The notes beneath the pieces are model-generated. The model saw only the letters and a program-made list of their open reading frames with translations, did no database searches and was not told the DNA's origin. Below, one piece after another: positions 38,265 through 47,354 of a stretch of 64,000 bases of DNA. The first letter of the stretch is position 1. The number at the start of each line of letters is the position of its first letter. Source of the DNA: Vallitalea longa (GTDB lineage: Bacteria; Bacillota; Clostridia; Lachnospirales; Vallitaleaceae); assembly GCF_027923465.1 (NCBI RefSeq), contig NZ_BRLB01000002.1, positions 248,001 through 312,000 on the forward strand. Direction: 5' to 3'. Made by a program: the position numbers and the translations under genes.

Positions 38265-38305
38265 GAAATATCTCTCTTTTAAATTTATTGTTTATTTTAT
38301 ATTAA

Positions 38306-38995
38306 CTAAACAAGTCTTTTATCTATTTGCTTAAATCTTTTCAACATAGTCCAAACCTCTTCCCTAGTAATATTATCTTTTGGTCTTGTACCATCAGAAA
38401 TATTATTTTGAGTCACAAAATCATGTCCTTCTATCGCCCAATCAGAAAGATCAATTTCATTTGATTTAGCTATAATTTTGTTCACTTCTTCTGAAATTTT
38501 TCCATGAAGGTTATACAGATAATCACCAGGACAGGATTTATTTGCAAACCATCTATGAACTGTCATGTTTTGCTTGTCAATCTGACCAATCAAAGATTTG
38601 TCACCTTGCCATTTTAATTCTTTGATTCCATTTCTTTTGCATATATCAGCTATAAGATTGATTAATGCAGTAAGTGCTTTGTCTGATACATGCCATCCAG
38701 TATTAGCACCACCATCGTTTGCAACTTCAATGGTAACTGCTCTGTTGTCATTGGAACTGGAAGAAGAACACCATGAACGGTCTTTTTCTTCAACATACAT
38801 TCCAATTCTTCCATCAGTACCTACACCATAATTGGAAGAAGCCTGTATTGAAGTAGGCTGAAATATATTTCCACATGTTTCAATAGAACAATTTCCTGCC
38901 ATACAATGAATCGTAATTGTATCAATCACATGGTTTCTTGGACTGGTTTTGTTTGGACTGATTTTTGTGTAATCTACTAAAGGACTGTTATTCAT
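38306..38995 (-). CDS. Endolysin, N-acetylmuramoyl-L-alanine amidase
   Basis: This zinc amidase of the Amidase_2/PGRP fold cuts the peptidoglycan amide bond at lysis. About 229 residues carry the zinc ligands H30 in TIHCMAG, H147 in MTVHRWF and C155 in SCPGDY, plus E90 in VTIEVAND. The C-terminal 50 residues (including DGTRPKDNITREEVWTML) look like half of an SLH-type or cell-wall-binding repeat. The start is placed at MNNSPLVDY after GAGAGGAAGGG; the longer upstream frame overlaps the holin gene. No signal peptide is seen, fitting holin-dependent release. Confidence 0.93.
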   Translation of the reverse strand: MNNSPLVDYTKISPNKTSPRNHVIDTITIHCMAGNCSIETCGNIFQPTSIQASSNYGVGTDGRIGMYVEEKDRSWCSSSSSNDNRAVTIEVANDGGANTGWHVSDKALTALINLIADICKRNGIKELKWQGDKSLIGQIDKQNMTVHRWFANKSCPGDYLYNLHGKISEEVNKIIAKSNEIDLSDWAIEGHDFVTQNNISDGTRPKDNITREEVWTMLKRFKQIDKRLV

Positions 38996-39000
38996 TGTTT

Positions 39001-39495
39001 TTACCCTTCCTCTCCAACTTTTTCTACCGTATCCTTTAGTTTTATAAATGCTTTTTTTAAGAATCCTGGTATTGGTACTCCTATTCTTCCTAGATTTTCT
39101 ATAAGACTTATTGCTTCTGTACCTATTAACCAACAAGTTACTATTAAAGTGAATATACCTTTGAATCCTAAATCTATACCAGCTGCTGTAGCTCCAATGT
39201 AATATACTATGTAATCCAATAAAATAGCTAGACCAACTAATATTAAATATCCTACCTTTTTAAATACACCTGTTAATCCTCTTTTGAAATTCAGTTTTCC
39301 TAGAGATTTACTTGAATCAATTTCTTGTTCTACATAACTAGCAATTACTCCTGTTAGATAGTCCCCTACCATAAGTATCGCTAGTATTATAACTAACTCC
39401 GTAACAGAATTAGTTATAAAAGAAAATATTGCCCCACACATTGCTAAAAAACCTTTACTTCCGTTTACTATAACTTTCTCGTTCATATTCATCAT
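39001..39495 (-). CDS. Phage holin (TcdE/Cph1 type)
   Basis: The holin forms membrane lesions that release the endolysin. The 164 residues contain three to four hydrophobic segments, with the family stretch ILAILMVGDYLTGVIAS near residue 38 and KSLGKLNFKRGLTGVFKKVG near 65. The C-terminus is charged. The endolysin start lies 6 bases beyond the stop, a standard lysis cassette. Confidence 0.9.
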   Translation of the reverse strand: MMNMNEKVIVNGSKGFLAMCGAIFSFITNSVTELVIILAILMVGDYLTGVIASYVEQEIDSSKSLGKLNFKRGLTGVFKKVGYLILVGLAILLDYIVYYIGATAAGIDLGFKGIFTLIVTCWLIGTEAISLIENLGRIGVPIPGFLKKAFIKLKDTVEKVGEEG

Positions 39496-39516
39496 CCTAT
39501 CTATTTTATATTAGAA

Positions 39517-39537
39517 AAAGCCGATTATATCGACTTT
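39517..39537 (-). terminator. Candidate terminator between baseplate and lysis genes
   Basis: On the minus strand AAAGTCGAT pairs imperfectly with ATCGGCTTT and is followed by a short T-run. It lies between the end of the baseplate gene and the holin start, so it may lower or separate lysis-gene expression. Confidence 0.5.
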
Positions 39538-39601
39538 CATTTTAAGCAATCATATTAGGTATATATTCTGTTTTGTTATTAATTAATAATTTCAATATAC
39601 A

Positions 39602-41611
39602 TTACCAATGAATGACTTTTATAGTTTGGTTCTCAGTTCCATTTTGTAATGCTATTCCATTAGGATCTTTTGTTATGTTCAATACACAAGCTATACATTT
39701 ATTATTATGACGATTAACATCTATATAACAGACCAAAGCTTTCTCATCTGTTAATCTTGTCACTGATATATCATAAGTGTTATTACTATTAAAAACCTTT
39801 TCTTGATCTGCTGTTATAGTTGTTCCTTCTATGTTCAATACACACGCTGTACCATATTTATTACGATTCATAACCTGATAACAAACCAAAGCTTTTTCAT
39901 CTGTTAATCTTGTTAACGATATATCATATAGGCTATCATTGTTAAAAATCGTTTCTCTACATACTGTTATAGTTGTATCATCTATATTTAATATACAAGC
40001 CACACCATGATTATTATATTTAGTATCTGTATAACAAATTAAAGCTTTTTCATCTGTTAATCTTATCAATGATATATCACATAGGCTATCACTATTAATA
40101 ATTGTCTCTATACCTGATTTAATAGTGGTACCATTTATTTTTAATACACAAGCGGTGGAACAATCATCACCATTAACATCTATATAACAAACTAAAGCTT
40201 TTTCATCTGTTAATCTTATTGCTGATATATAATATGTCCTATTACTATTAAAAACCATTTCTGGACCTGCTGTTATAGTTGTTCCATCTATGTTTAATAT
40301 ACAAGCTGTACCACGATATTTAACATCAGTATAACAAATCAAAGCTTTTTCATCTGTTAATCTTGTTAATGATATATCATATGGACTATTACCATTTAAA
40401 TCCGTTTCTGGACCTGCTGTTATAGTTGTACCTTTTATGTTTAATACACAAGCTGTACTATAATCATCATTATTAACATCCGTATAGCAAACTAAAACTT
40501 TTTCATCTGTTAATCTTGTTACTAATGTATGATACATCCTATCACTATTATAGTTTAAAACCGTTTCTGGACCTGCTGATACAGTTGTTTTATTTATATT
40601 CAATATACAAACTGTATCATAATCATCTTGATTATGATCCTTATAACAAACTAAAGCCTTCTCATCTGTTAATCTCGTTACTGATATATCATATGGACCA
40701 TCATCATTTAAAACCGTTTTTGTACTAACACTTGGTTTTACACTTCTAACTTTTATTATCTTACCATTAATTAATTCAATCAGATCACCTTTAGTTATAG
40801 TTTCTCCTGCATCAATTTTAAATGATCCTTCTTTCGTATCGTTTACTTCAATGCCTCCTTTAGAGGCTAAGAGAAAAAAACTGCCATTATAAATTGCTCT
40901 ATAATAACTATTAGCTTTGATATCACCAATACCAAGCTCAGTTGCATCTGCATTTTTCAGGCTTTTAGCACCTGAACTATTGACATTCAATGTAACGTGT
41001 CCTGTATTGGTATGTTTAGCTTTAAATTCTACATATCTGCCATCATCAAGTGTAAATCCTTTTTTAGATAGTGTTATATCATTTATGCTGCCATCAGCTG
41101 ATTTATATGAAATATCACTTATTCTATTTGCATTGTCATTTACCTCAACTGAAATATCAGCCATTGATGTATCAAGTTGTTTCTTTACTTTTTCTAAAGT
41201 TACTGTCCATAATTCAATCTCTTGAGGTGGGACTACATTTGAATCTAGATCAATAGGAAATCTGGAGTCAAATGAAAATTCATTAGTTGTTATTCTATCT
41301 TGCCCTGTTCTTATTACAACTTCGGCTTTAATTTCTTTAGAGTCATTGAATATGCCATTGTTGATTGTAACTTCTATACTTCCTTTCTCTGCATCTTTAA
41401 TGATACAACCACTATTTTGGTCTTGATAATATTTATTACCTGTTTCATCTTCATAATTAATTCTAACTGTGCTGTTTGTGAGATTAATGACTTCTCCGTT
41501 TTTCCCATACATTTTTATAATGAGTATATTACTGTCTAGTGTTACAAAGGTTATTCTAGGAATAGCATATTCTTTCTCGTATATTCCTACTTTAATATCA
41601 TGTATCGCCAT
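39602..41611 (-). CDS. Baseplate/receptor-binding protein with BppU-like N-terminus and seven repeats
   Basis: The 669-residue protein begins with a BppU-type baseplate-binding domain (about 1-150: MAIHDIKVGIYEKEYAIPRI, then LTNSTVRINYED). A short coiled linker follows at 135-165, then a small beta domain (170-290), then seven tandem repeats of about 51 residues (296-655). Each repeat is built on the core RLTDEKALVCYTDVN followed by ACVLNI and GTTITAGPE. Seven such beta units suggest a seven-bladed propeller at the tail tip that binds a surface sugar. It is the last gene of the tail module. The propeller is an inference from repeat count and length. Confidence 0.85.
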   Translation of the reverse strand: MAIHDIKVGIYEKEYAIPRITFVTLDSNILIIKMYGKNGEVINLTNSTVRINYEDETGNKYYQDQNSGCIIKDAEKGSIEVTINNGIFNDSKEIKAEVVIRTGQDRITTNEFSFDSRFPIDLDSNVVPPQEIELWTVTLEKVKKQLDTSMADISVEVNDNANRISDISYKSADGSINDITLSKKGFTLDDGRYVEFKAKHTNTGHVTLNVNSSGAKSLKNADATELGIGDIKANSYYRAIYNGSFFLLASKGGIEVNDTKEGSFKIDAGETITKGDLIELINGKIIKVRSVKPSVSTKTVLNDDGPYDISVTRLTDEKALVCYKDHNQDDYDTVCILNINKTTVSAGPETVLNYNSDRMYHTLVTRLTDEKVLVCYTDVNNDDYSTACVLNIKGTTITAGPETDLNGNSPYDISLTRLTDEKALICYTDVKYRGTACILNIDGTTITAGPEMVFNSNRTYYISAIRLTDEKALVCYIDVNGDDCSTACVLKINGTTIKSGIETIINSDSLCDISLIRLTDEKALICYTDTKYNNHGVACILNIDDTTITVCRETIFNNDSLYDISLTRLTDEKALVCYQVMNRNKYGTACVLNIEGTTITADQEKVFNSNNTYDISVTRLTDEKALVCYIDVNRHNNKCIACVLNITKDPNGIALQNGTENQTIKVIHW
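39647..40726 (-). repeat. Seven tandem ~153-bp coding repeats in the baseplate gene
   Basis: The core RLTDEK occurs at residues 313, 366, 417, 466, 517, 568 and 619 of the protein, a period of 49-53 residues. The DNA is also similar from copy to copy (the stretch encoding LTDEKAL is nearly invariant), so copy number could change by recombination. Confidence 0.9.
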
Positions 41612-41623
41612 TCTTCCACCTTC

Positions 41624-41851
41624 CTATGTTAATTTCCCTAAGATAACGAAACTCCCTTTTACCTTTGCAAGTAGTACCCTGTCATTATTATTGAGTGTTA
41701 TATTATTTAGTCTTTTATAGATTTTGTTACTTACTGTACTTTCTCCATCAAACCTTACTTTGCCATCTATAATCTTACCTAGCTTAAATCTATTATTATC
41801 ATTAGTTGATGTGTCTTTTTCATTATCTTTATTGAATAGGTCTTCTATCAT
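41624..41851 (-). CDS. Small phage tail-region protein of unknown function
   Basis: This is a 75-residue protein with an acidic N-terminus (MIEDLFNKDNEKDTSTND) and a beta-rich second half ending in RVLLAKVKGSFVILGKLT. Its start overlaps the stop of the preceding tail gene by 4 bases (ATGA). I do not recognise the family. Its position suggests a minor baseplate component. Confidence 0.7.
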   Translation of the reverse strand: MIEDLFNKDNEKDTSTNDNNRFKLGKIIDGKVRFDGESTVSNKIYKRLNNITLNNNDRVLLAKVKGSFVILGKLT

Positions 41852-42969
41852 ACTTGAATTACCCTCCTGACCTTATGATTCATTAACGCTCCAATATTTA
41901 GCTTCATACTCCATTCTGTTTCTATATAGTAATTATTGATACCTAATCCATCATGTTTTATATATAGACAGTCCTGAAAGCTATGGTGAGGCATTATCGC
42001 TGAATTAAATGTTATGTGTCCATATATGTTACTTGCTTCTTCTGCTGTTCTTTTGGTATAAGCATCTAGACTTTGTTGGTCTGCTATGTCATCTATTTCC
42101 TTATAGCTTGTTATGATTCTATGTCTATTTTTTGTACTTGTGGGACTGTTTTCTTTATCGTTGGTATAAGTACTTACCAATGGTTCACTATCAGGATTAG
42201 TACATACAACTATGAACTTGTTTGGTACATTGAATGTATCCATTTCTTCTTCCATTCCATTTATTATTGATAGTTCATCATTGAAATACTCATAGTCCTT
42301 TGTCCTGTATGAGGGTAATGTGTATGGAGCTGATGTTAGATATCCTCTTTCATCTGTCCAAATGGATGTATAATTTATTTCAGCTAATAATTGATTTATT
42401 ATAGTTAATTTTGATGTACCTATTTCAAATTCCTTATCTGAACGTAAGGTCTTACTGCTGCTAGTTATATTGGTTTGATATATCTTACTACCTGTAATAA
42501 GTTCTTTTATTTCATCTGTATATTTTTTACCTTTTGGTACTAGATATCTTTTATCAATCTTTTCATCAGATAATATTAACAATAGATCATAAGCCTCTAC
42601 ATCTCTTATGATGTTCTTACCTGTAGATTTTCTTTTTGGAGATGATAATAAGTATACTCCTAAACTCCATTCTAGCCATGTATTACTATTAGGTACTTTA
42701 AGCATTATAAAAGGCTGAATACGATCATTCAGCCAATCAATATTTATATCATCTGATTCTTTTATAAGAAATTTGCCACCTCGTTTTATGTTAGCAAGGC
42801 TTTTGAAATTTATTTCTGCATCTATCACATTTTCAAGTTCTGCTTTAGTACTGTTATTAATATCTAACAACAGGTACTTGAATTTTATGTTCCTGTTATT
42901 GTTCTTAGCATGAAGTATATTTATCACATTTTCTTCGGTATAACCTTTTTGGGCTAATTGCTGCATCAT
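41848..42969 (-). CDS. Phage minor tail/baseplate hub protein
   Basis: The 373-residue protein contains a stretch found in tail hub proteins of Firmicutes phages (DUF5048-like): DAEINFKSLANIKRGGKFLI near 70, DVEAYDLLLILSDEKIDKRYL near 140, and DIADQQSLDAYTKRTAEEAS near 305. It probably forms part of the hub that connects tail tube and baseplate (Tal/gp27-type fold). The start overlaps the stop of the preceding gene (ATGA). No peptidase or lysozyme domain is seen. Confidence 0.75.
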   Translation of the reverse strand: MMQQLAQKGYTEENVINILHAKNNNRNIKFKYLLLDINNSTKAELENVIDAEINFKSLANIKRGGKFLIKESDDINIDWLNDRIQPFIMLKVPNSNTWLEWSLGVYLLSSPKRKSTGKNIIRDVEAYDLLLILSDEKIDKRYLVPKGKKYTDEIKELITGSKIYQTNITSSSKTLRSDKEFEIGTSKLTIINQLLAEINYTSIWTDERGYLTSAPYTLPSYRTKDYEYFNDELSIINGMEEEMDTFNVPNKFIVVCTNPDSEPLVSTYTNDKENSPTSTKNRHRIITSYKEIDDIADQQSLDAYTKRTAEEASNIYGHITFNSAIMPHHSFQDCLYIKHDGLGINNYYIETEWSMKLNIGALMNHKVRRVIQV

Positions 42970-44720
42970 AACACCTCGCTGAAATCAACTTCCTGCAATA
43001 TAAATGTCAAGTTGTATTTAAGTCTTCTATCATCATCTATGTCAATCTGTGTTATTGTTCCGTATATCTTCCTACCTCTATCATCTCTATATAGTATTGT
43101 CTCATTAGCTGTAAGTATTTCTTCAATCTTTTGGATATCTTCATTATCTCTTATCAAGAAACCTATGCTAAAATATTTACTTAAGTGTTCACCATATTCT
43201 ACTACTGGTTTTTCTCTACCATCAAAATTAGTGGTTTGTCTATTAAGTTGGTATTTTACTTGTAAAGTACGGTTATATCTTAGATTAATACCATTACTAT
43301 AATCACTTGTAAGTGCTATTTGTGAGCCTTTTACAAATGCTGCTTTGCTTGCTTCTGTGGAATCCTTGTATTGTCCTTCTTCTGCTATTGCTCTGATTTT
43401 ATAATAATAGGTTTTACCGCTTTTGACTGTATAATCGGTGTATGTACTTTTTATATTGTCAGCTATTTTTATATATTGTTCTTGATCATCTTTTCTGAAT
43501 ACCTGAAAATGATGTGTTGGTAATACCCCATCCTTTTTTATACATTTTATAGTTATTGTACCCATGACATTATTGGAATTTATTATAAGCTCTGGCTTCT
43601 CTGGTTCTGGATAGTTTGTAGTAATTGTTTTAGTTGCTTCACTAGACCAGTTACCGTATTTATTTTTTATAGCTAGTCTAATAGTATACTTCTTATTGTT
43701 TTCCAAAGTTCTACTAACTCTATAGAATTTTTGAGTCCCTACTATTTCTTTTGTATCTAGTAATGTTTTTGTTCCATCCAGGATTTTTATCTTGTAACTG
43801 ACTTGCCCCTTGCTACTCCAAGTGATAGATAGTTTTGGGGTATTCAATGTTGTACTATTTGTTATTACAGGTGTATGTGGTTTACCTATTAAATGGAATC
43901 GGCTTTCTGCCCATTGGCTCATTAATAATTGTTTATTATAAACTCTTACTTTCCATATAATATCTGTATCGTAAATAAATGTATTAGCAGGTAGTGTATA
44001 ACTTGTTGAACTTGTTGTCTTAGATACTTTTCTCCAATTTTGACCGTTATCTATACTGTATTGGAGTTCATATTTATATTGAGTATCTCCCTCATATTGT
44101 GGCGTGTAACTCCAACTGAATATAACTTTTTCATTACTCCTCTTATTTTCATCATTTGGTTTTACATTTGAAGGTTTAGTTGGAGGTACTTCTTCATATG
44201 TTACATTCAAGTATGGTTTTGAATCTGATTGAACTGATTTTATATATATATAATCTCTTGCATCATCCATATTTCCTCTTGCAAAACAAAAGGAATTATT
44301 AGTCTCTTTTCCTTCAACAATAGGAGTTAAAACCTTTTTCATATCTAAAGAATAATTTCCTTTTTCATGAATCCATTCACTTGTTCCACCTGTTTTTATT
44401 GACTCTTCTTGTATGTTGCTAGGGATATTCGATTCTTCCCAATGTATATTATTCCTCATATTACCATATCTGATTTCCATATACCTATTAGCATAATAAT
44501 ATTTTGCAGTTGATATATTTATATTCAATGTTGCATTAATTATTTTAGCATGTAATGGTATATTCTCTAATACAGGAAAATATATGATACATCCGTATTG
44601 AAAGGCGTGGCGATCAATATCGGCACCTATCTTAAGAATGCTTTCAGTACCATACCATCTATTGTTTGATGTATCTACATATGCATCTTTAGTCGCTGTA
44701 ATCGTTACTGTTTTAGCCAT
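42966..44720 (-). CDS. Tail protein with DNRLRE, fibronectin III and Dit-like domains
   Basis: This is a 584-residue mosaic. Residues 1-175 form a DNRLRE-type beta domain (KDAYVDTSNNRWYGTESILKI, then YLNVTYEE). Residues 180-280, 283-370 and 373-465 look like three fibronectin type III repeats (SNVKPNDENKRSNEKVIFSW, YKIRAIAEEG). Residues 470-584 resemble the ring part of distal tail proteins (VVEYGEHLSKYFSIGFLIRD). It occupies the place of the Dit gene, after the tape measure. The Dit assignment is inferred from position plus this C-terminal domain. Confidence 0.75.
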   Translation of the reverse strand: MAKTVTITATKDAYVDTSNNRWYGTESILKIGADIDRHAFQYGCIIYFPVLENIPLHAKIINATLNINISTAKYYYANRYMEIRYGNMRNNIHWEESNIPSNIQEESIKTGGTSEWIHEKGNYSLDMKKVLTPIVEGKETNNSFCFARGNMDDARDYIYIKSVQSDSKPYLNVTYEEVPPTKPSNVKPNDENKRSNEKVIFSWSYTPQYEGDTQYKYELQYSIDNGQNWRKVSKTTSSTSYTLPANTFIYDTDIIWKVRVYNKQLLMSQWAESRFHLIGKPHTPVITNSTTLNTPKLSITWSSKGQVSYKIKILDGTKTLLDTKEIVGTQKFYRVSRTLENNKKYTIRLAIKNKYGNWSSEATKTITTNYPEPEKPELIINSNNVMGTITIKCIKKDGVLPTHHFQVFRKDDQEQYIKIADNIKSTYTDYTVKSGKTYYYKIRAIAEEGQYKDSTEASKAAFVKGSQIALTSDYSNGINLRYNRTLQVKYQLNRQTTNFDGREKPVVEYGEHLSKYFSIGFLIRDNEDIQKIEEILTANETILYRDDRGRKIYGTITQIDIDDDRRLKYNLTFILQEVDFSEVL

Positions 44721-44732
44721 TTCATCATCTCC

Positions 44733-46727
44733 TTACGCATATTGCCTTCTATTTTGTCTTGCATTTCTAGCTATTTCCACTATGTCATTAATGTCTTTTA
44801 TATTCGATGTATCTATAGTGATATAGAAATTATCTCCACCGTATTTTTTATCATTATTGATGTTTCTTGGATCACTTGCTGTAAGTACTTCTTCATTCTT
44901 ATGTAATTCTGCCTTGTATCCATCAAATGGAACTGTTTTTAATCCATTTCTATGACTGCCATTTACAGAATATTGTTTAGGTACATACTCTTTAGGTACT
45001 TCTGGTTGTGGCAGCTTCATGTTACTTACACTGTTCGTTACATCCTCTATTCCCTTACTTACATCCTTAGAACGTCCTAATACAAGAGCTAAAATAAATG
45101 CTAATGCAGCCAATGCTCCAACAACTATAAGAATATGACTGGCACTTATAGAGCATGTTATTCCTAATGTACCCATTGTAGCACTTATTGCACCAATGGA
45201 AATTGCCAAGGTACCAGCTAATTTAATAAAACTTCCTATAACTACAAGCATTATTCCAAATATAGTTATGAACCTTAGTATTATAGGGTTTATGTTACTG
45301 AATGCTTTAAATATTGGATTTAATATATTAAGGATTGTAGTTAGTATAGGCTCTATTGCATAAAAGGCTTCTGTTGCACTATTTTTTAGAGTTTGTATTG
45401 TTTCATCTAGGTTTCTACCACTACCATCCATATCTTTTACAGCTTCATCTGTCATACCTGTAGAGTCAGCCATGGCATCTAGTGCTTCTTTAAAGTCTTT
45501 TGCACCCTTATCACTAGTTAAGAGCATAACAGCATTCAAAGCTTCTACAGAACCAAATAGTTTAGTTAAACTTTCAGTATTTCCATGTGTTCTTTCAATA
45601 ACCATATCTAAAAATCCTGCAAATCCTTTTGCTTTTAATCCTGCTGCATTAAATTTCATTCCTAACCTATTAGCTTCTATACTTGCTTCTACACTAGGTT
45701 TTATTATGTTGGATATTACAGCTTTCATTGCTGTTATTGATTCTTTACCTTTTATGGAGTTTTTGGTTAGTGTTGCTATAGAACCCAATAACTCATCTAT
45801 ATTTACATTAGCTTGGCTTGCTAATGGAGCAACTTTACCAATCTGATCTCCAAATTCTCCAATGGTAGTTTTACCTAGTTTCTGTAAAACAAGAAGTTTA
45901 TCAGATATTTCTATGGATTTTTCGGTTTCTACATTATAAGCATTTAATATATTAGTTAAAGTATTAACACTAGTTGTTGCATCGGTAAATCCACCAATGC
46001 TATTTTTTATGGCATCATCTAAAAAAGAGATTGATTTTTTGGTTTCTACTCCTGCACTTAATGTCTCATACAATGAATTAGCTATTTCTGTATTAGCTAT
46101 ACCATATTTACTACTTAATTCTAGAACACTATCGGATAGCTGTTTATTACTTACTTGTGTTTCATCTGCTATTGTTTTTACCTTTCTCATGGAAGTATCA
46201 AAATCTATTCCTATTTTCGTTACTACTGCACCAACTGCTGTTATGGCAGCACCAACTTTAAGCATACCATTAGATATTTCATTTGCTTGTTCTCCAACTT
46301 TTTTTACTCTGTCGCCATAGTCTTTCATTTTCTGTTGTACTTCTGTTAAGGCTTTAGATTGTTCTTTTATATTTTTGTTTGTTTTATCAAGCTGCCCTTC
46401 TATCCTCCTTAACTGAATAATAGCATTGTTATATCTGATAGCTAAAGTATCTGTGGCTTTACTATTATCTCCTGTTTCTTTTCTGCTTTTTTCATATTGG
46501 TGTTTTAATTTTTGTACTCTCTGTGTCTGTAAGTTTATTTTTTCCGTTAATATCGTATGCTTTTGTTTCAGTGTATCAGTACTTTCTCCATAGGCTTTTG
46601 CCCTAGCACTGGCTTCACGAAAAGAGGTATCTAGAAGTTTTATTCTCCTAGATACCTCTGAACTGTTCTTATTGAAATCTGTAGCATTCATACCAACTTT
46701 AATTATGGTTTGGAACTCCTTATTCAT
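44733..46727 (-). CDS. Phage tail tape measure protein (TP901 family)
   Basis: The tape measure sets tail length. The 664 residues start with a long coiled coil (about 40-150), followed by the TP901 core (MRKVKTIADETQVSNKQLSD through FGSVEALNAVMLL, about 180-405). Membrane-like hydrophobic segments follow at about 480-560. At this length the tail would be short for a siphovirus (roughly 100 nm by the usual 1.5 angstrom per residue rule). It follows the tail assembly chaperone genes. Confidence 0.93.
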   Translation of the reverse strand: MNKEFQTIIKVGMNATDFNKNSSEVSRRIKLLDTSFREASARAKAYGESTDTLKQKHTILTEKINLQTQRVQKLKHQYEKSRKETGDNSKATDTLAIRYNNAIIQLRRIEGQLDKTNKNIKEQSKALTEVQQKMKDYGDRVKKVGEQANEISNGMLKVGAAITAVGAVVTKIGIDFDTSMRKVKTIADETQVSNKQLSDSVLELSSKYGIANTEIANSLYETLSAGVETKKSISFLDDAIKNSIGGFTDATTSVNTLTNILNAYNVETEKSIEISDKLLVLQKLGKTTIGEFGDQIGKVAPLASQANVNIDELLGSIATLTKNSIKGKESITAMKAVISNIIKPSVEASIEANRLGMKFNAAGLKAKGFAGFLDMVIERTHGNTESLTKLFGSVEALNAVMLLTSDKGAKDFKEALDAMADSTGMTDEAVKDMDGSGRNLDETIQTLKNSATEAFYAIEPILTTILNILNPIFKAFSNINPIILRFITIFGIMLVVIGSFIKLAGTLAISIGAISATMGTLGITCSISASHILIVVGALAALAFILALVLGRSKDVSKGIEDVTNSVSNMKLPQPEVPKEYVPKQYSVNGSHRNGLKTVPFDGYKAELHKNEEVLTASDPRNINNDKKYGGDNFYITIDTSNIKDINDIVEIARNARQNRRQYA

Positions 46728-46737
46728 AGTTCACCCC

Positions 46738-47297
46738 CTATATTATGTCTTCTATGTAATCATTTGTTTCTTTGCCTTCTGCTATATCTTTTTCATACTG
46801 TTTTTCTTCTATATAAATGTCTATTAATGAATATATTTTACATAGATAACTATTCCAAAATTCCGCATCACTTTTATGTAATATAACAGTATACGTATAA
46901 TATAGATAATCCCAATCAAGTTCTAGATTTTCTTCTTGTGGTTGTATTTCTTCTTCTGTTTGAAATCTTGTGGGATTTTGTACTTTTTTTTATCAACTTT
47001 GATTGTGTTAGCTGCAAACTCAAATAGATCTAGTATACTTTCTACTGTCATATTACTTGCAACAACTTTTGCATCTTCAAAGGTTACATCATCACCGCAG
47101 GCTTTCATACCTGCATATAATAGTTTTGCCCCACTTAAGAATGGTGTGTTTTGTGAATCTTTAAATGTTTTAGTGAATCCATCATATTCTTCATCTAGGA
47201 TCATCATTGCATATGCACTGAATTTACATTTTTTAATTGTTCCATCTTCAAATTCCAAACCCAAGGTTTCTATAGGTTTTACATTAATCTTTTTCAT
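46738..47297 (-). CDS. Tail assembly chaperone gpGT, made by -1 frameshift
   Basis: Starting as the gpG-like protein (47297), ribosomes can slip at A AAA AAG (46989-46983) into the -1 frame. That frame stays open to the TAG at 46738. The extension encodes about 80 residues, including ENLELDWDYLYYTYTVIL and KSDAEFWNSYLCKIYSLI, with the Trp- and Tyr-rich pattern of gpT-type extensions. The extension has no start codon or ribosome-binding site of its own. Its place between the major tail protein and tape measure is where G/GT pairs occur in siphoviruses. Confidence 0.8.
46923..47297 (-). CDS. Tail assembly chaperone gpG-like protein
   Basis: The 124-residue unshifted product acts as a chaperone for the tape measure during tail assembly. 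It contains IETLGLEFEDGTIKKCKFSA and LYAGMKACGDDVTFEDAKVV, then a basic tail after the slippery site. The same initial frame also gives gpGT by a -1 shift. Assigned by position, size and the frameshift signal. Confidence 0.8.
   Translation of the reverse strand: MKKINVKPIETLGLEFEDGTIKKCKFSAYAMMILDEEYDGFTKTFKDSQNTPFLSGAKLLYAGMKACGDDVTFEDAKVVASNMTVESILDLFEFAANTIKVDKKKYKIPQDFKQKKKYNHKKKI
46983..46989 (-). promoter_or_regulatory. Slippery heptamer A AAA AAG for -1 frameshifting
   Basis: In the gpG frame the codons are GAT AAA AAA AAG TAC, so the heptamer A AAA AAG is in the correct register for tandem slippage. The -1 frame is open from upstream of this site through to 46738. The stretch of eight A residues might also allow transcriptional slippage. 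Confidence 0.75.
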
Positions 47298-47354
47298 TGT
47301 TTACATCCTTTCAGTGAAATTAGAAGAACTAAAAATTAATTCTAAGTCTTATTA

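Noticed and set aside
39660-40730. Regularly spaced repeats that could look like a CRISPR array
   Set aside because: The units are about 153 bases, lie within an open frame and differ mostly at tolerated codon positions; they encode the RLTDEK protein repeats.
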